From positions 68,515-132,514 of the forward strand of contig NW_005179083.1 of NCBI RefSeq assembly GCF_000350225.1: 64,000 bases of DNA, given 5' to 3'. A model generated the notes under the pieces. It saw nothing but the letters and a program-made list of their open reading frames with translations. It searched no databases and was not told where the DNA came from. The DNA is from Chondrus crispus. Taxonomy: Eukaryota; Rhodophyta; Florideophyceae; Gigartinales; Gigartinaceae. The position numbers were made by a program, and so were the translations under genes. Positions 40,208 through 51,110 of this stretch are shown here, one piece after another (positions within the stretch are counted from its first letter, which is position 1; each line of letters starts with the position of its first letter).

Positions 40208-42578
40208 GACGAAAGAAAATTGTTGCGTCTGTTTGCTGATGTACGGTATATTCTCTCTATAGGTGTGCTCTTCCTAAATTGTCTCGCGAGGAGAGAGTCG
40301 TTTCGTCTTATATGGGCGACTGCACGAGGACTGAGACCCTGTATTCAGGTGAAGGACATCATGTTGGTTCTGTTTCTATTTGTGATTGTATACGTTCACT
40401 TTCAGTGTAGGAGCTCGACGTGGAAGAGACATAGTTCGTTCACGTCTTGGAGTCTATAATAAGCCATGGACGTGAGAAAGGACGGTGTACGAGTACATAT
40501 CAGCAGTGGCAGCAGAATGGATACAGTACGAAAAGGACACAATACAGTACCGAAGTTTTCCATATTGTTTGGGCTCACATGTTGATGTTTTTGCAAGGAT
40601 CACTGTGGCAGGAAACAGATGCGTGGAACAAGGTGTATGCAGCACAGAATCTGGATGCAAATCGCTGCCAACAACGGCTCCCTAGGACACATATGAATGA
40701 CACACGGAAGACAGCCTTTTCGACATTGCTACACGCTAGTCATGGCGACACGGAAGGTGTATCACGAACCGAGAAGTGGAGGGGCGACGTGCAGGTACGT
40801 AACGTGAGGAAAGTGATCATCGACGGTGAGATATGGAGTTTGCAGAGCGAGGAAGCGCGAGGAAACAAAGACGTGGGTTGTGTTTCGTGGAAGGTGAGCA
40901 TTTCGGAGACTTAGCTCGGCTCTCCACCCCCCACGGAGGTAGCCCGACGAGAGAGAGAGTGTGGCAACAGTGCATCAGCGCAAGAGATCCCACGTACATC
41001 GAGCTGGAAGGGGGGCACAATTCAAAAGGTTTTCCCAATCACTTGTTCCCTGAGGTATAAAGATACTGTACTGTATTTATGATGCAGACGATGCCGCAGA
41101 CGATGCCGCAGACGATGCCGCAGACGATGACGCAGACGATGACGCAGACGATGACGCAGACGATGTTGTGCCAGTGCTTACTGTGCTTGTCGCACGATCG
41201 CGATCAAAGGTAATTATCTAGATCACCGAGCTCACTGACCTGAGTGAGCTCGGCTACTGCTACATACACCCTCTCCGTCCCGAGGCTAGACGGACTTGGG
41301 GGGGGGGGGGGGGGGGGGGGGGGGTAGAGGGAATAACGACAGTAAACGCACAACAAGCTGCGCTTCTCTGTCTACTCCACTCGCTTTATCCGCTCGCGCT
41401 AATATCCCCTCCCGAGAGTTTGAGTCTCCCGGCATTAGGACGACGCCACCACCACGCTCCAGCGACAGACGATGCCGCAGACGATAGCCGCAGACGATGG
41501 GCTATTTTCAGTGTCGTCGTCATCTTTTTCTGATTACCGCCCAATTCCTAAAACACAAGTGTCATACAGTGTCTAGACAAGTGTCTCCACGATATTGTAT
41601 CTTGTGCTTTTTACACTACTTGTAAACTTTACAGAGGGACAACTCCCTTCTCAGGAATCCACGAATATCATATAATTCTGTCAATCTGGTCCCGAGACAA
41701 ACAAAGAGAGTTAGAGAAAGATGAAGTTTACTCGGGCTACCAGACCGCGCTCACCCTTGTAGATCCCGGCTAACGCCGAGACCACGTAGTGGTCATTAGT
41801 TTCGTCCGACACCGCCCTCCTTCGTCACACCCATTAGGCCCTGCCGCTTCTGTGGCGGCAGGGGCCGCCAGCGCCGGAGCCTCGGCCGCACGCCGAGGGG
41901 CGAGCCAAGTAGAGAACGACTCTTAGACTTTGCTATATTCCGACAACCCGGGAGGGCGCGAGGTCACAGAGCGGCCGTCGCCGCCGACTTAATAGAGCAC
42001 CGGGGTGCCAACCGTAGTTCAGTATCCTTAGTATCCTTCCCTTCGCCACATCGACAAATTCCGTTAAATAATCGGAGTACTGAGACTGCACAATACCGTA
42101 CCAAGGGTACTTTATGTAGTACGTCATCTACTTATGACGTGTTCGTACAGTACTCATGTCAAGCCGTCTTCTGCTTAATCTAAAGTTTATGCCTATCGTG
42201 CAAGCTTAATCTATGCCTCAGGGCATAGAATAAGCTTGCACAATCAGACATGAGGAGATTGCGCCGCTTTTTGTTTGCTCGACTTCCCTCCGGCTAAAAT
42301 CGTTAGTGGACGCCAGATAAACATATTCGACTTCTTCCTAAAAATGTCTAGTAATTAAGGCGTTGTAACAAGCAATGCATGTATGAAGAATGCTGCTACC
42401 ACCAGTATAAATATATCGACCATCAAATGTACTCTATTTCTCTTGCTTTATCTCCACGTAGTCACCGAACAGAATTTACAGTATCAAGACGAAGAGACAA
42501 GGATCCATACAGAACCGCTAGGTTATGCTGGGGGGACGGCAAACCTTGTTCACGAGCATCATTCGCGTTCTCATTTGT
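40208..42578. other. Repeat-rich intergenic region, no gene seen
   Basis: The region holds the 5' flank of the secreted-protein gene; a 12-bp tandem repeat (GCAGACGATGCC and variants) at about 41085-41166, with two more units at 41463-41497; a 27-base G tract at 41298-41324; a 28-base hairpin at 41226-41253 with arms CCGAGCTCAC; a GC-rich hairpin near 41837-41863; and a 42-base hairpin at 42199-42240. The stretch 41566-42130 has a mixed GC-rich/AT-rich make-up like an LTR, but no ends could be fixed. Open frames here are not protein-like. Confidence 0.5.
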
Positions 42579-42814
42579 GGGTTTTGGCAAATCGATTTCG
42601 GTAGCATTTCGGTAAATTATTCGGTATTTTTGTACAGCAGAGACAAAATACCGAAGTATCGAGACAGGAATATTGTTATCTCGAGACAAATAGCGAAGCC
42701 GATTACGCAAAAGATTGGCGCGAGTTTACTGCTACTCACAACCAACACCTCACCCAAACCCGCCGACTCTGCCGCTGCGACACACATTCGAGCAGCCTAT
42801 TCCATCGTTCCATC

Positions 42815-43843
42815 ATGGTTCCACCCACCCTTCCTCAGCAAGCGCCTTCCGGGGCCCTTGTGCTCCCAGAACAGTCGGACCTGGAGCTTCCTTCCACGCA
42901 ACTGGGGACTTCTCACCGCACCAGCAATGAAGACACTCCAGCAGCACAGCCGACAGCCACACCTCTCATTTCAACAAGCGTAGTTGCGCCGGTGCCGCCC
43001 GTGGCTCGCCGGGATACTGTTCCGAGGATTCGTCGCATCTGGAAGGAGGAGCATAACGTCCCCTTGATGCAAGAGGTCATGGCTTGCGGAGCTCATGTCC
43101 CGGGTAAGTGTGAGGTACTAACAAAGTTTGCCGCGGTTGCCGAGAAGCTCAACGCCAACACGCACCTTTCCCTGCCCTGGATAACGAACGGCAAGCACTG
43201 CAGGGACCGTTTCAAGCTTTTGATGGATAAATGGAAGACGCAAGACAGGGTGCAAGCCGCTGCGTCGGGTTGTGAGGAGGAATTCGGTGCGTTTGAGCAG
43301 TTGTGTACTGACATCACGGAAGAAATGGATGCCCATAAGGTCGCCATAGAGGATGCGCTTCGGGAGAAAGAAGATAGGGCTGAGAAACTTTTAGGGGCAG
43401 GTGCTGCAGTACGTGAAATGGCGCTAAACCGCTACGCTGCTAGGAACGCTGGAACGGACTCTAATGATGAGAGCCCCGCAGAAACGCCTTCCAAAAAGCG
43501 GCGCATCGGCGGATCGGAGCGCACAAAGAACTTCGGCGCTGCTATAGAGGCACTTGAGAGCGGAGAACGAGCTCGTACAGAAGCACTGATGTCGTCTGCG
43601 GCGCGGGAGAATCGGCGGCTCGAAATCGACGAGCGCCGCCTGGATCGGGAAGCGAAGACCGCAGAGGCTACTCATGCGTTAAACCTGCGACGTATGGCTT
43701 TGGAGGAGCAGCGCGCTGCTAATGACACAAAGCGCGACCGGGACCAAGCTGAGGAGCGACGGATGCAGCTCCGCATCCAGGCGGGTATGTTGGACTTTTT
43801 GTCGAAGTTTGCGGACAAGGGCAGTAGTGGGAAGGGCCAGTAA
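42815..43843 (+). CDS. Harbinger Myb/SANT-like (trihelix) protein
   Basis: This frame encodes 342 residues from the ATG at 42815. After a Pro/Ser/Thr-rich leader, residues 70-150 form a trihelix-like Myb domain with spaced aromatic residues (RIWKEEHNVPLMQEV, LPWITNGKHCRDRFKLLMDKW). A nuclear-localisation-type block, PSKKRRIGG, lies at about 225. The last 90 residues are a long charged helix ending FLSKFADKG. In this superfamily the Myb-like protein binds the transposase and brings it to the nucleus and the element ends. The frame is intact. Confidence 0.82.
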   Translation: MVPPTLPQQAPSGALVLPEQSDLELPSTQLGTSHRTSNEDTPAAQPTATPLISTSVVAPVPPVARRDTVPRIRRIWKEEHNVPLMQEVMACGAHVPGKCEVLTKFAAVAEKLNANTHLSLPWITNGKHCRDRFKLLMDKWKTQDRVQAAASGCEEEFGAFEQLCTDITEEMDAHKVAIEDALREKEDRAEKLLGAGAAVREMALNRYAARNAGTDSNDESPAETPSKKRRIGGSERTKNFGAAIEALESGERARTEALMSSAARENRRLEIDERRLDREAKTAEATHALNLRRMALEEQRAANDTKRDRDQAEERRMQLRIQAGMLDFLSKFADKGSSGKGQ

Positions 43844-44007
43844 AGTTTGCTAGAGGCGGGGATGGCAGTGGGAACGAGGAGTGAGAACAATTTTCGCAAG
43901 GGTATCCGAGCTCGCGATGGCGCGAAGCGCCGCGCCAGGGGCTTTTGATGGGCATTTTTGCAGTTTAAGGCAATCTACAGGCCTCTGGATGCGCTCACAA
44001 CCGCCCC

Positions 44008-45231
44008 TTACACAGAGGATATGTAGTCCTCAAACGAGGGTGCAGAGCAATTAAAGAAGGTGGCGCTCTGCGATCCGTACATGCACGCGCGAAAGTTCCA
44101 CAGTACTGCGGAAACAAGGTACCACTTTGCCACTGGAACCTTCTGCAGCACCATCTTCCGGCTTGAATCGACGTGGGTAAAGTACTTCTTCAAGTCCTTA
44201 AACGCCCACTCAACAGAAACCCGAACCAGCGACATGCTCTTGTTAAATGCCTTCTGCTCATCACTAAGCACCGACCCTTTGAACCCCACCTGTAGATATG
44301 GCCGCAGCACGTAGGCTGGGTCGCCATATATGTAGAACTGCCGCCTGCCTACTAACAAGGAGCTAGCAAGGTGTTCCTCTATTCCAGAGCGCCGAAACAG
44401 CGTCATATCATGTCTACGTCCTTCTTCAGGACCAAACATGTGATAAACCAGCCCATCAGGCGTGCTCACGGCCTGCATCTTCAAGCAGTTGCGACGTTTG
44501 TGTCCGTTGTACGTTGAGCGCTGACGGAGGCCAGCGGGGCGTGCGATGTACAGATTAGTGCCGTCTATGAAGCCTACAGCTGAGTCCAAAGCCGCACCTG
44601 CCCCATGAATTGCTTCGGCGTACATAGGCGCTCGCTGCTGGAGAAAAGTAGACCTAAAAGATGTAACCAGGGGACCAAAGGACTCGAACATAAATTCCAA
44701 GGCCTCATAGAAGATCTCTGAGAGATCACAGGCGGGCCGTCCGAACTCAAACTCTAGATCTGACCAGCGACAAATGTTGCCAAGGCGTCGAGCAAGGACG
44801 CAAAAGGAAAAAACGTCAGTTGTCCGGTAGCGGCGGCGAGCTGTGACGTTGCGCTCTTCAGGCCACCCAAGCTTGGCCACGATCCTATAGATGTCCGCCT
44901 TGCTAAAACTAAATCGCTGCAGACAGGTCTGATCGTCTAGAGAGTCAAGGGCGAACCGTGTTTCTCGGATTCGAATGCGTCGCTCGCGGCTAAGAGCCTG
45001 TTCCTCCTCCGCATATAGCACATGGCGAAGGAAGAAGCAGGTAAGTGCGTTGCTGAGCAACGCCTTGCGGCAGCGCACTACGAGAAAGAAAGATTCCGTA
45101 GAGCGACTCCGGTGTTTCGAAATTGTCGCGTCGCGGATGCGCATGTTGCACAGATGGAGTCCGAGCCCTTTCGGGTGGCTCGTACTCCGCTTTAGCGAAG
45201 AATATCGCTGTCTTTTCTGCCAAATCGGCAT
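44008..45231 (-). CDS. PIF/Harbinger transposase (DDE_Tnp_4 type)
   Basis: This frame encodes 407 residues from the ATG at 45231, or 378 from the ATG at 45144; the choice is open. Catalytic blocks are complete: VGFIDGTNLYIARP (first Asp), YNGHKRRNCLKMQAV between, GRRHDMTLFRRSGIE, FYIYGDPAYVLRPYLQ (second Asp), and VSVEWAFKDLKKYF (Glu). A helix-turn-helix-like segment lies N-terminal to these (FSKADIYRIVAKLG). Length is normal for the family, and no break is visible. It converges on the Myb-like gene. Confidence 0.88.
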   Translation of the reverse strand: MPIWQKRQRYSSLKRSTSHPKGLGLHLCNMRIRDATISKHRSRSTESFFLVVRCRKALLSNALTCFFLRHVLYAEEEQALSRERRIRIRETRFALDSLDDQTCLQRFSFSKADIYRIVAKLGWPEERNVTARRRYRTTDVFSFCVLARRLGNICRWSDLEFEFGRPACDLSEIFYEALEFMFESFGPLVTSFRSTFLQQRAPMYAEAIHGAGAALDSAVGFIDGTNLYIARPAGLRQRSTYNGHKRRNCLKMQAVSTPDGLVYHMFGPEEGRRHDMTLFRRSGIEEHLASSLLVGRRQFYIYGDPAYVLRPYLQVGFKGSVLSDEQKAFNKSMSLVRVSVEWAFKDLKKYFTHVDSSRKMVLQKVPVAKWYLVSAVLWNFRACMYGSQSATFFNCSAPSFEDYISSV

Positions 45232-45307
45232 GTATTTTTTATTTCCGTATCGCTGTGGGATAGTACAGTAGCGAATAAATTGTCCCACGAACCGAATGCC
45301 AAAACCC

Positions 45308-46619
45308 TCTATTGTAGTTAGCGGAAATAATTTGAAATACCAAGATATCCTCCAATCTTATGGACCTCATACATCAAGAGAGGAGTCAACGAGATGCCTC
45401 GAGTTCAGCCGACATTTGCGTCTCCATTGTCCATTGCCACAGTGTTAGCTTTATTCACCGGCAACAGTTTGTTGTTAATCAATTTTGTGATGCCCAATAC
45501 TTATTGTAGGGCATGAAGAGCACTATGAGTACGACGATAGTGACGATAGTCAGAATAAAGGAGCCAAGCAAAGTACAAGAAAAATACGTTTGTGTAAATC
45601 TTTCACAAAGTTGGTGCGTAATACCAGCGGGCCCTTTATTAATACCTTTTTGTATCGATTCTTATCTGTCCATCACAAAAGCGGCCTTCTCCTCTAGAAA
45701 ACTCAGATCAGAACAAAGCACGGACATCTTTGGATATATAGAAAAGCTTGCGAAACTTCAGAGTGCAATAGAAAGCATTCACAGCAGTGATATGTTTACT
45801 TACCTATGCTTCCTTCCTCCAATTGTCACGGACCATGAAAGGCACCAAGCCTCGGCTATCTGTTGACACCGTCCGTTTTTTTACAACGCCTCCCGCATCG
45901 TGCTCAAGCATTTAACGTCCTACTGTACTTACTAACGAATGATTCGTTGAAGAAACCCTTCCCCAGTTTCATCAACATATCATTAGTTGCACAGTAGACA
46001 GCGATGCAGATGATGACTTGAAGCAGTGAGGGATAGAGCCAATTCGTGAACAGACGACGGTAGAATGTCACTAAGCACCTGCACAGGATGCTAGTAAAAG
46101 GTTCTTTCCGTTGTGGTCCAAACTGAATGCAAAACGCTTGTGTCAACCACGAGAAATTTTTTCATCAGAATCCAGATGTGCTCCAGACACAGGTAAAGTA
46201 CCCTTTAGTCGTACCGCTGGTGACGTCTACCCCTGCAGCACCAAGGGCACTATAAGGCCAGACCACACCTGCGGTACTACACGTGAAAGCGGTGCTCCAC
46301 GCTGAGAACAGACTTCATATGAGGGTTTATCGTATTGCGTGGCATGAAAAAGGCGGCAAAAGTGATTGCAGAAAAATGTAATGTGCCTCCATTCCTTGAT
46401 GCGATACATAGGATCCTTCGCCCAGATGCGCTCTTTCTGCTATCTCTTGACGTGGTGGCGCGAAAACAGAGGTCCGTACTGGATCAAGGACGAAGGAGAA
46501 ACCCCCAAGGCCTTCACCTTCTTGGAAACCACGCTACTGAATCGATAATCACCTTGCAAATATTTCCGCATCTGAAGATCTTTCTTTCTCTTCTAATTTC
46601 GCGATAGCTTCGTACCTGC
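45308..46619. other. Intergenic, no confident gene
   Basis: A 117-codon frame at 45513-45866 has an unremarkable sequence and no domain. The string ACGGTAGAATGTCACTA near 46059-46075 matches the outer end of the Mutator-like element, so a small relic of a relative may sit here. Nothing else was recognised. Confidence 0.4.
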
Positions 46620-47270
46620 ATACGGAATAACACTGATGACCTGGATGAAGACACCGAGGGGAAGAAATGAGCTGCTTGAGACGCCCGATGAGGGACTCTT
46701 GCTTCTGGTGGAAGGTTTTTGCCAACGAAAGTTTTGCATTTGTTATCAGCCATCATTGGTGCAATCTCGTGATTCTCAAGTTTTCTTCCCTCGATCATAC
46801 ATACCAACGCATACGACCACGGTCACGGCTCCTTCCCAAAACACCTGGAGGCCTGTGAACCCAAGTTTAGCGAGAAAGAGAGGACGCAGAGTGGTACTGC
46901 TGCAAGAAAAGGATGACGAGGTAATGGAGGAGTGTGTGGAGAATTGCGTGTTCCGGCAGCGGATCGTGAATGTGATTAACGAGGGCAACATGGACGAGCG
47001 GTTTTCGAACAAGGGCGCAAAAAGCTTGATGAGGGGAAAGTATGAGGAATGGACGACCAACTCAATGTGCAGCCTGGGCGGACATCATGGTGTGCTGAGG
47101 TTTGCCTTCACCAACTCTGTATCGGGGATGATGTTACAGCGAGGTGCTGGCGGGGAAACAACTCTGCAGTTTGTTAAAGCACGGATTTGTGTTGAGGCGC
47201 GATGAGTATTATGAAGCAGTGGATTCGTGGACGGGTATGTGTCGCAGGGATCATGAATGAAGTATGCTAA
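46620..47270 (+). pseudogene. Relic C of the secreted-protein gene family
   Basis: Blocks match the gene at 38415-40207: DDLDEDTEGKK near 46640 (parent DDLDEDTKGMK), a CYWW-like block near 46700, VVLLQEKDDEVMEE near 46895, VFRQRIVNVINEGNMDERF near 46950, and YEEWTTNSMCSLGGHHGVLRF near 47045. The HDHG/GYEPKFGY part and the KVELGFESND part are missing, and stops follow the first block. It is closer in sequence to the intact gene than to relics A and B, so it arose from a separate duplication. Confidence 0.75.
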
Positions 47271-47441
47271 ACTACTGGTGGAATTGATCCGCATGTGTCT
47301 GATATGATACACGTCCAGAAAGACGTTTAGACAAGAAAAGAATGTGAGCTGACGGAGATGTATCAAGTGTGTCCGTACGATCGACAGTACGTAGAAGCCA
47401 TCGAGCGCGCAGTGTGTGATCTCAACAATGCATCTGTGTGT

Positions 47442-47498
47442 AAAAGTTGGAGTTGTTTGTGCTTGACCTCAGGTCAAGCACAAACAACTTCAACTTTT
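47442..47498. repeat. 57-bp near-perfect palindrome
   Basis: Two 28-base arms with one mismatch flank a single base: AAAAGTTG ... GCTTGACCT, C, AGGTCAAGC ... CAACTTTT. The RNA would fold into a very stable hairpin. It lies between two relics of the secreted-protein family. Confidence 0.8.
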
Positions 47499-48224
47499 AA
47501 AGAAAGCGGAAACCCATGGCTGCGACGCAAAAGTGGAGCCTGAAGGTTGATCCCTCAAAAACAGTTTCAATGGTTTTCCTCGAAGGCAGCAAATTACGAT
47601 GCTTGCTCTGCCCATAAACAAAGAGACTAGAGATTAACCCAGGGATGGCCCTGGGATTGGGAATGGACAAAACTGAATTGTGGGGAGCATGCGGGGAACA
47701 TGCATTTTCTTCAATTAAAACAAAGACGCATGAAGCGGAAACTGGTTTAGGGCGATGCAGTGTGTGCCCCTGAACCAACGCCGATTTCAGGAGTTCGCCA
47801 CAACTTTCCGAAAGACATTTCTGGTTGAAGAATATGTCAAGCAAGTATAGGGGACTTCCGACTGCACCCGAAGGACATTCTGTGTCAGGTTACGAAAATG
47901 AGAGCCGCAGATTCCCGGTGACTGTCAACTACGGTACAATAAGTTGTCGCATATCTTCGTTTGAGGAATGCGACGCAAGCAGTTGCAAGAGAAACCGAAT
48001 AAATGAAGCAAACATCTTTAGCGAGAGTGCGTAAGTTTAATTATTACATATCCAATTCCCACTACGACATTTTTTGGTTCTTCCCTACTCCATTTTACGC
48101 TACCATACTCTGATGTACGACCACTCCTGTTGCCCACACAGTGTGCTTGACCTCTACTCATTTGGGTAATCTGGTTTCTTGAGACTGTCCTGCGCGCAGG
48201 TTTGTTCAACCCCGGATTGCCCAC
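47499..48224. other. Intergenic with a small duplicated fragment
   Basis: The segment around 47820-47858, TGGTTGAAGAATATGTCAAG and on, recurs near 49187-49225 at the end of relic B. No gene was recognised. Confidence 0.45.
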
Positions 48225-49265
48225 CGCTGCAATTGAGATGTGCCATCTTCATTGAAGCGGTGGGCGTTCCCGGCGTTCCGGGGTGGTCCAGCCCAATGCC
48301 ACGTGCCCCAAGGCTTTGGGGCACAACCCTGCGGGTGACTTTGCACGCGATGTGCGACCCTTGTTACTGGTGGTACGTTTTCTATGGGCAGTTTGTTGCT
48401 GTTGTGGCTGTTATTTGCCATCTATAATCGTGAGATTCTTGAGATTCTTGAGATTCTGACATTTTTTTTCTTTCCTCGACCATGACCGTGCGTATGACCA
48501 CAACAATGTGTACGACCACGAGCATGGCCCATCTCCCGAGCACCTGATAGGGTACGAGCCCAAGTTCGGGTACGTCTCCACGAGAAAAAACCTTCTACCA
48601 CCACGTCAAGCGTCGGCCGTCTCTCCGTGCCGTTTTACATGATATTGCTGCTGGTGAAGGACGCGCGGACGATGGAGCTGCTGGTCGAGGTGTCGCACAA
48701 GGGGGACTTTGCGTTCATTTCAACGAGGAAGAGGGGCAACGCGGGGTGATCCTGCTGCCGCAGAAGGGCGAGGACATGATGGAGGAGATGGAGGAGATGG
48801 AGGAGGACGGCATGTTCATGCGGCACACGCACAGAAAACGTGATTAACAAGGGCGACTTGGACAAGCGTTATTTTTACATATTCCGAGAAGTGATGAAGG
48901 GCGAGAACGAGGGATGGGCGACTGACCAGATTTGTAGCGTGAGCGGGTATGATGGGGCCGTGTTGGAGGACTTGACCAACTCCGCATTGGGGATCAGGGT
49001 GGCGAGCAATTTGAGTGATAAGGTGGAGCTGGGGTTCGAGTCGAACGATCAGTGGGTAAAGAGTAACGGGGCGGCGAGGGTGTTCCGGGTTCACGATTAC
49101 ATGTTTGCGGAGAGTTTGTGCGCATTTCAGCTTGTGGGCGGCTACACGCCACCGCCCCCAGTATTTTCCGGAAGAAGACGTTTGTGGTTGAAGAACATGT
49201 CAAGCAGATACGGGAGGCCCTTCGAGTACAATCGAGGGGCGTTCTATCTCAGTATACGAAAATGA
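48225..49265 (+). pseudogene. Relic B of the secreted-protein gene family
   Basis: This copy keeps part of exon 1 (DPCYWW near 48358), a 5' splice site GTACGT at about 48374, intron remnants with three GAGATTCTT copies (48430-48457), then exon-2 blocks IGYEPKFGYVS (48548), LLLVKDARTMELLVEVSHKG (48650), NKGDLDKRYFY (48848), KVELGFESNDQWVKSNGAAR (49020) and ESLCAFQLVGG, after which homology to the parent stops. A frame break after RGNAG near 48745 and another near 48835 are shared with relic A, and both copies end in the same non-parental Pro-rich tail. A and B therefore come from one already broken ancestor. Confidence 0.8.
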
Positions 49266-49276
49266 GAGCATAGTAT

Positions 49277-49693
49277 TTAAATGCGCCCGCCCTGGCGGAT
49301 TGGCATCCAAAGGCTAAGCATGCCGCCCACTTGGACTTGGTTGACCGCAGGTCGAAGGGAAATTGCACGCCGCATTCCATCGTGCAAGATGGTAATCTCT
49401 CCCGCAAAGTCTCGAGGCCTCTCTGCATAGTTTAGGAAAACTTTACGCAGGAAAAGAGAGACGCCCGGCATCGTGGCCTCAACACATTTCCACTGCGCTT
49501 TCATCACAAGCAACAGCCCACGCAACCAGCTGCTACTGCCCGACCGCCGCGTTTCCTCCATCCAAGCTAGGAAAGCGTCCAACGACAGCGTGCGAAGGCG
49601 CGCCGTTTCGGCGCCCTGCGCAATCCAAAATTGGCGTCGGCGCCGCTGAGCCGCGTCGACGGAGCTTTTCGCCGAATCACTTGGGCAGGTCAT
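49277..49693 (-). CDS. Hypothetical open frame overlapping the DHRS12-like gene end
   Basis: A 138-codon frame from an ATG at 49693 that overlaps the last 17 bases of the dehydrogenase gene on the same strand. It contains helical segments and an ITILHDGMRRAISLRP stretch but no known domain. It may simply be 3' untranslated sequence. Confidence 0.25.
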   Translation of the reverse strand: MTCPSDSAKSSVDAAQRRRRQFWIAQGAETARLRTLSLDAFLAWMEETRRSGSSSWLRGLLLVMKAQWKCVEATMPGVSLFLRKVFLNYAERPRDFAGEITILHDGMRRAISLRPAVNQVQVGGMLSLWMPIRQGGRI

Positions 49694-50741
49694 AGCCCTT
49701 CTCGCGGATGATATCGCGCAGGCGATTGACGAGGGCGTCTGCCTGCTCGTCGGGGTACTGCGTGCCGGCGAACCAGAGGTGCTTCACGGCGGGGCGGCGG
49801 TCGAAGAAAAACTCGCCACTGGGATACGTGAGGGCCTCGTCGGAGATGGCGAGGTAGATAATGCCGTCCGCGCCCTGCTCCTCGGAGCGGAGCTGGTTCT
49901 TTGTAAACCTAAAGAAGTCCGGCATGGCTTTCTCCAGCTGCCGCGGCAAAAACAAACAAACGGTGTCAGCAAGCATGCACTCGCAGAATACGGTGGGCGA
50001 TGAACGGGGAGTGGGTTAACGTACGCCTGGAGTGCCCGCCCAGCCGGGATGCACCGAGGCCCAGAACACGCCGTTGCTGTCGTGGCGCGCCAAGCTCTCC
50101 GTCATAGCGACCTGCCTCCTCTTACACCTCGAGTACTGGGAGGGCCCATCGATAACATCTCCATTCGTAAGGGCCTTCCCCTCCAAGTCCTTGACCTCTA
50201 AGTGCTGGGTGAGCATGCCGGCGGAGCTGACGGTGACGACGCGGCCGCCGTGGAGGCTGGGGCGCAGCATCTCGGCGAGCGCGAACGGGCCGAGCGTGTT
50301 GGTGGCGAAGCCCATCTCCAGGCCTTCGGACGAGCGCTCCACGCGGTGGATCATGGTGCCGGCGTTGTTGACGAGCGCGGCGATGGGGCGCGGGGCGGCG
50401 GCCCAGTCGGCCGCGAAGCGCGCGACGTCGGCCAGGCTGGACACGTCGCACTTGTGCAGCGTGACGTTGGCGTTGCCCGTGTCGCGCGCGATGGCGGCGC
50501 GAGCGCGCTCGCCGCGCGCCGCATCGCGGCATAGCAGGTGCACGTGCGCACCGCGCGCGGCCAGCGCCTCCGCCGTGACGCGGCCGAGCCCGGACGTGGC
50601 GCCGGTGACGACGTAGTGGCGGTCGGACAGGTCGACGGACAGGGCGGACGGCGTGAAATCGCGCGCGTTAGCAAGGTAGCCGCGCGACCCGAACTGGGCG
50701 TAGCCTAGCGCAAGGAACTGCGCGAGGCGTAGCGATTGCAT
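49677..50741 (-). CDS. DHRS12-like short-chain dehydrogenase/reductase, one intron
   Basis: Two exons, 50741-50025 and 49937-49677, give 325 codons, close to human DHRS12. The 87-base intron begins GTACGT and ends GCGGCAG and is in phase 0, joining HPGWAGTPG to LEKAMPDFF, a continuity conserved in DHRS12. Rossmann features: TGATSGLG (46-53) binds the dinucleotide, NNAG at 125-128, catalytic Ser near 173 in VSSAGML, and YSRCK (203-207) with the Tyr/Lys pair. The substrate is unknown; SDRs oxidise or reduce alcohols and ketones with NAD(P). The N-terminal 20 residues are hydrophobic and may anchor to a membrane. A GGAGGC hexamer repeat lies just upstream of the start. Confidence 0.85.
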
Positions 50742-50775
50742 GACGGAGTGGTGTGGAGGCGGGATGGGGAGTGGA

Positions 50776-50872
50776 GAGGCGGAGGCGGAGGCGGAGGCGG
50801 AGGCGGAGGCGGAGATGGAGGCGGAGATGGAGGCGGAAATGGAGGCGGAAATGGAGGCGGAGATGGAGGCGG
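50776..50872. repeat. GGAGGC/GGAGAT hexamer microsatellite
   Basis: About 16 hexamer units alternate in blocks (GGAGGC and GGAGAT/GGAAAT variants) 35-130 bases upstream of the dehydrogenase ATG, in the probable 5' leader or promoter. Confidence 0.8.
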
Positions 50873-51110
50873 GTTGAAAGGGTACGACACTGCCTGAATG
50901 GGTACAGCAATGCACATGTCGAACGTGGACACGTTTACGTCGTGGAATGTGAAGAGTGTGTCATACCTCACGTGGACACGTTTCACGTTCTATCTCGTGG
51001 GGAGGGATAAGAGAAGTGGATCGATCTGCTTGACGGACGATGCGTTACCGTTGGTACTGCAATAGAATCGAGGGGGGCCAGGGCGGCACCCTTCATGCGA
51101 CCTAGAGGCG

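Larger units (their letters stand above)
42579..45307. mobile_element. PIF/Harbinger DNA transposon, both genes intact
   Basis: A 2.7-kb element with inverted ends starting GGGTTTTGGCA (42579) and ending TGCCAAAACCC (45307); the outermost 11 bases match exactly and similarity fades inward. It has the two genes diagnostic of the superfamily, a Myb/SANT-like protein on the plus strand and a DDE transposase on the minus strand, arranged convergently with 164 bases between them. Both frames are uninterrupted, so the element could be active. The 3-bp target expected (TWA) is not clear: flanks read TGT and TCT. Confidence 0.85.

Noticed and set aside
41085-41166. CRISPR-like array
   Set aside because: Perfect 12-bp tandem repeat without spacers, in a eukaryotic context.
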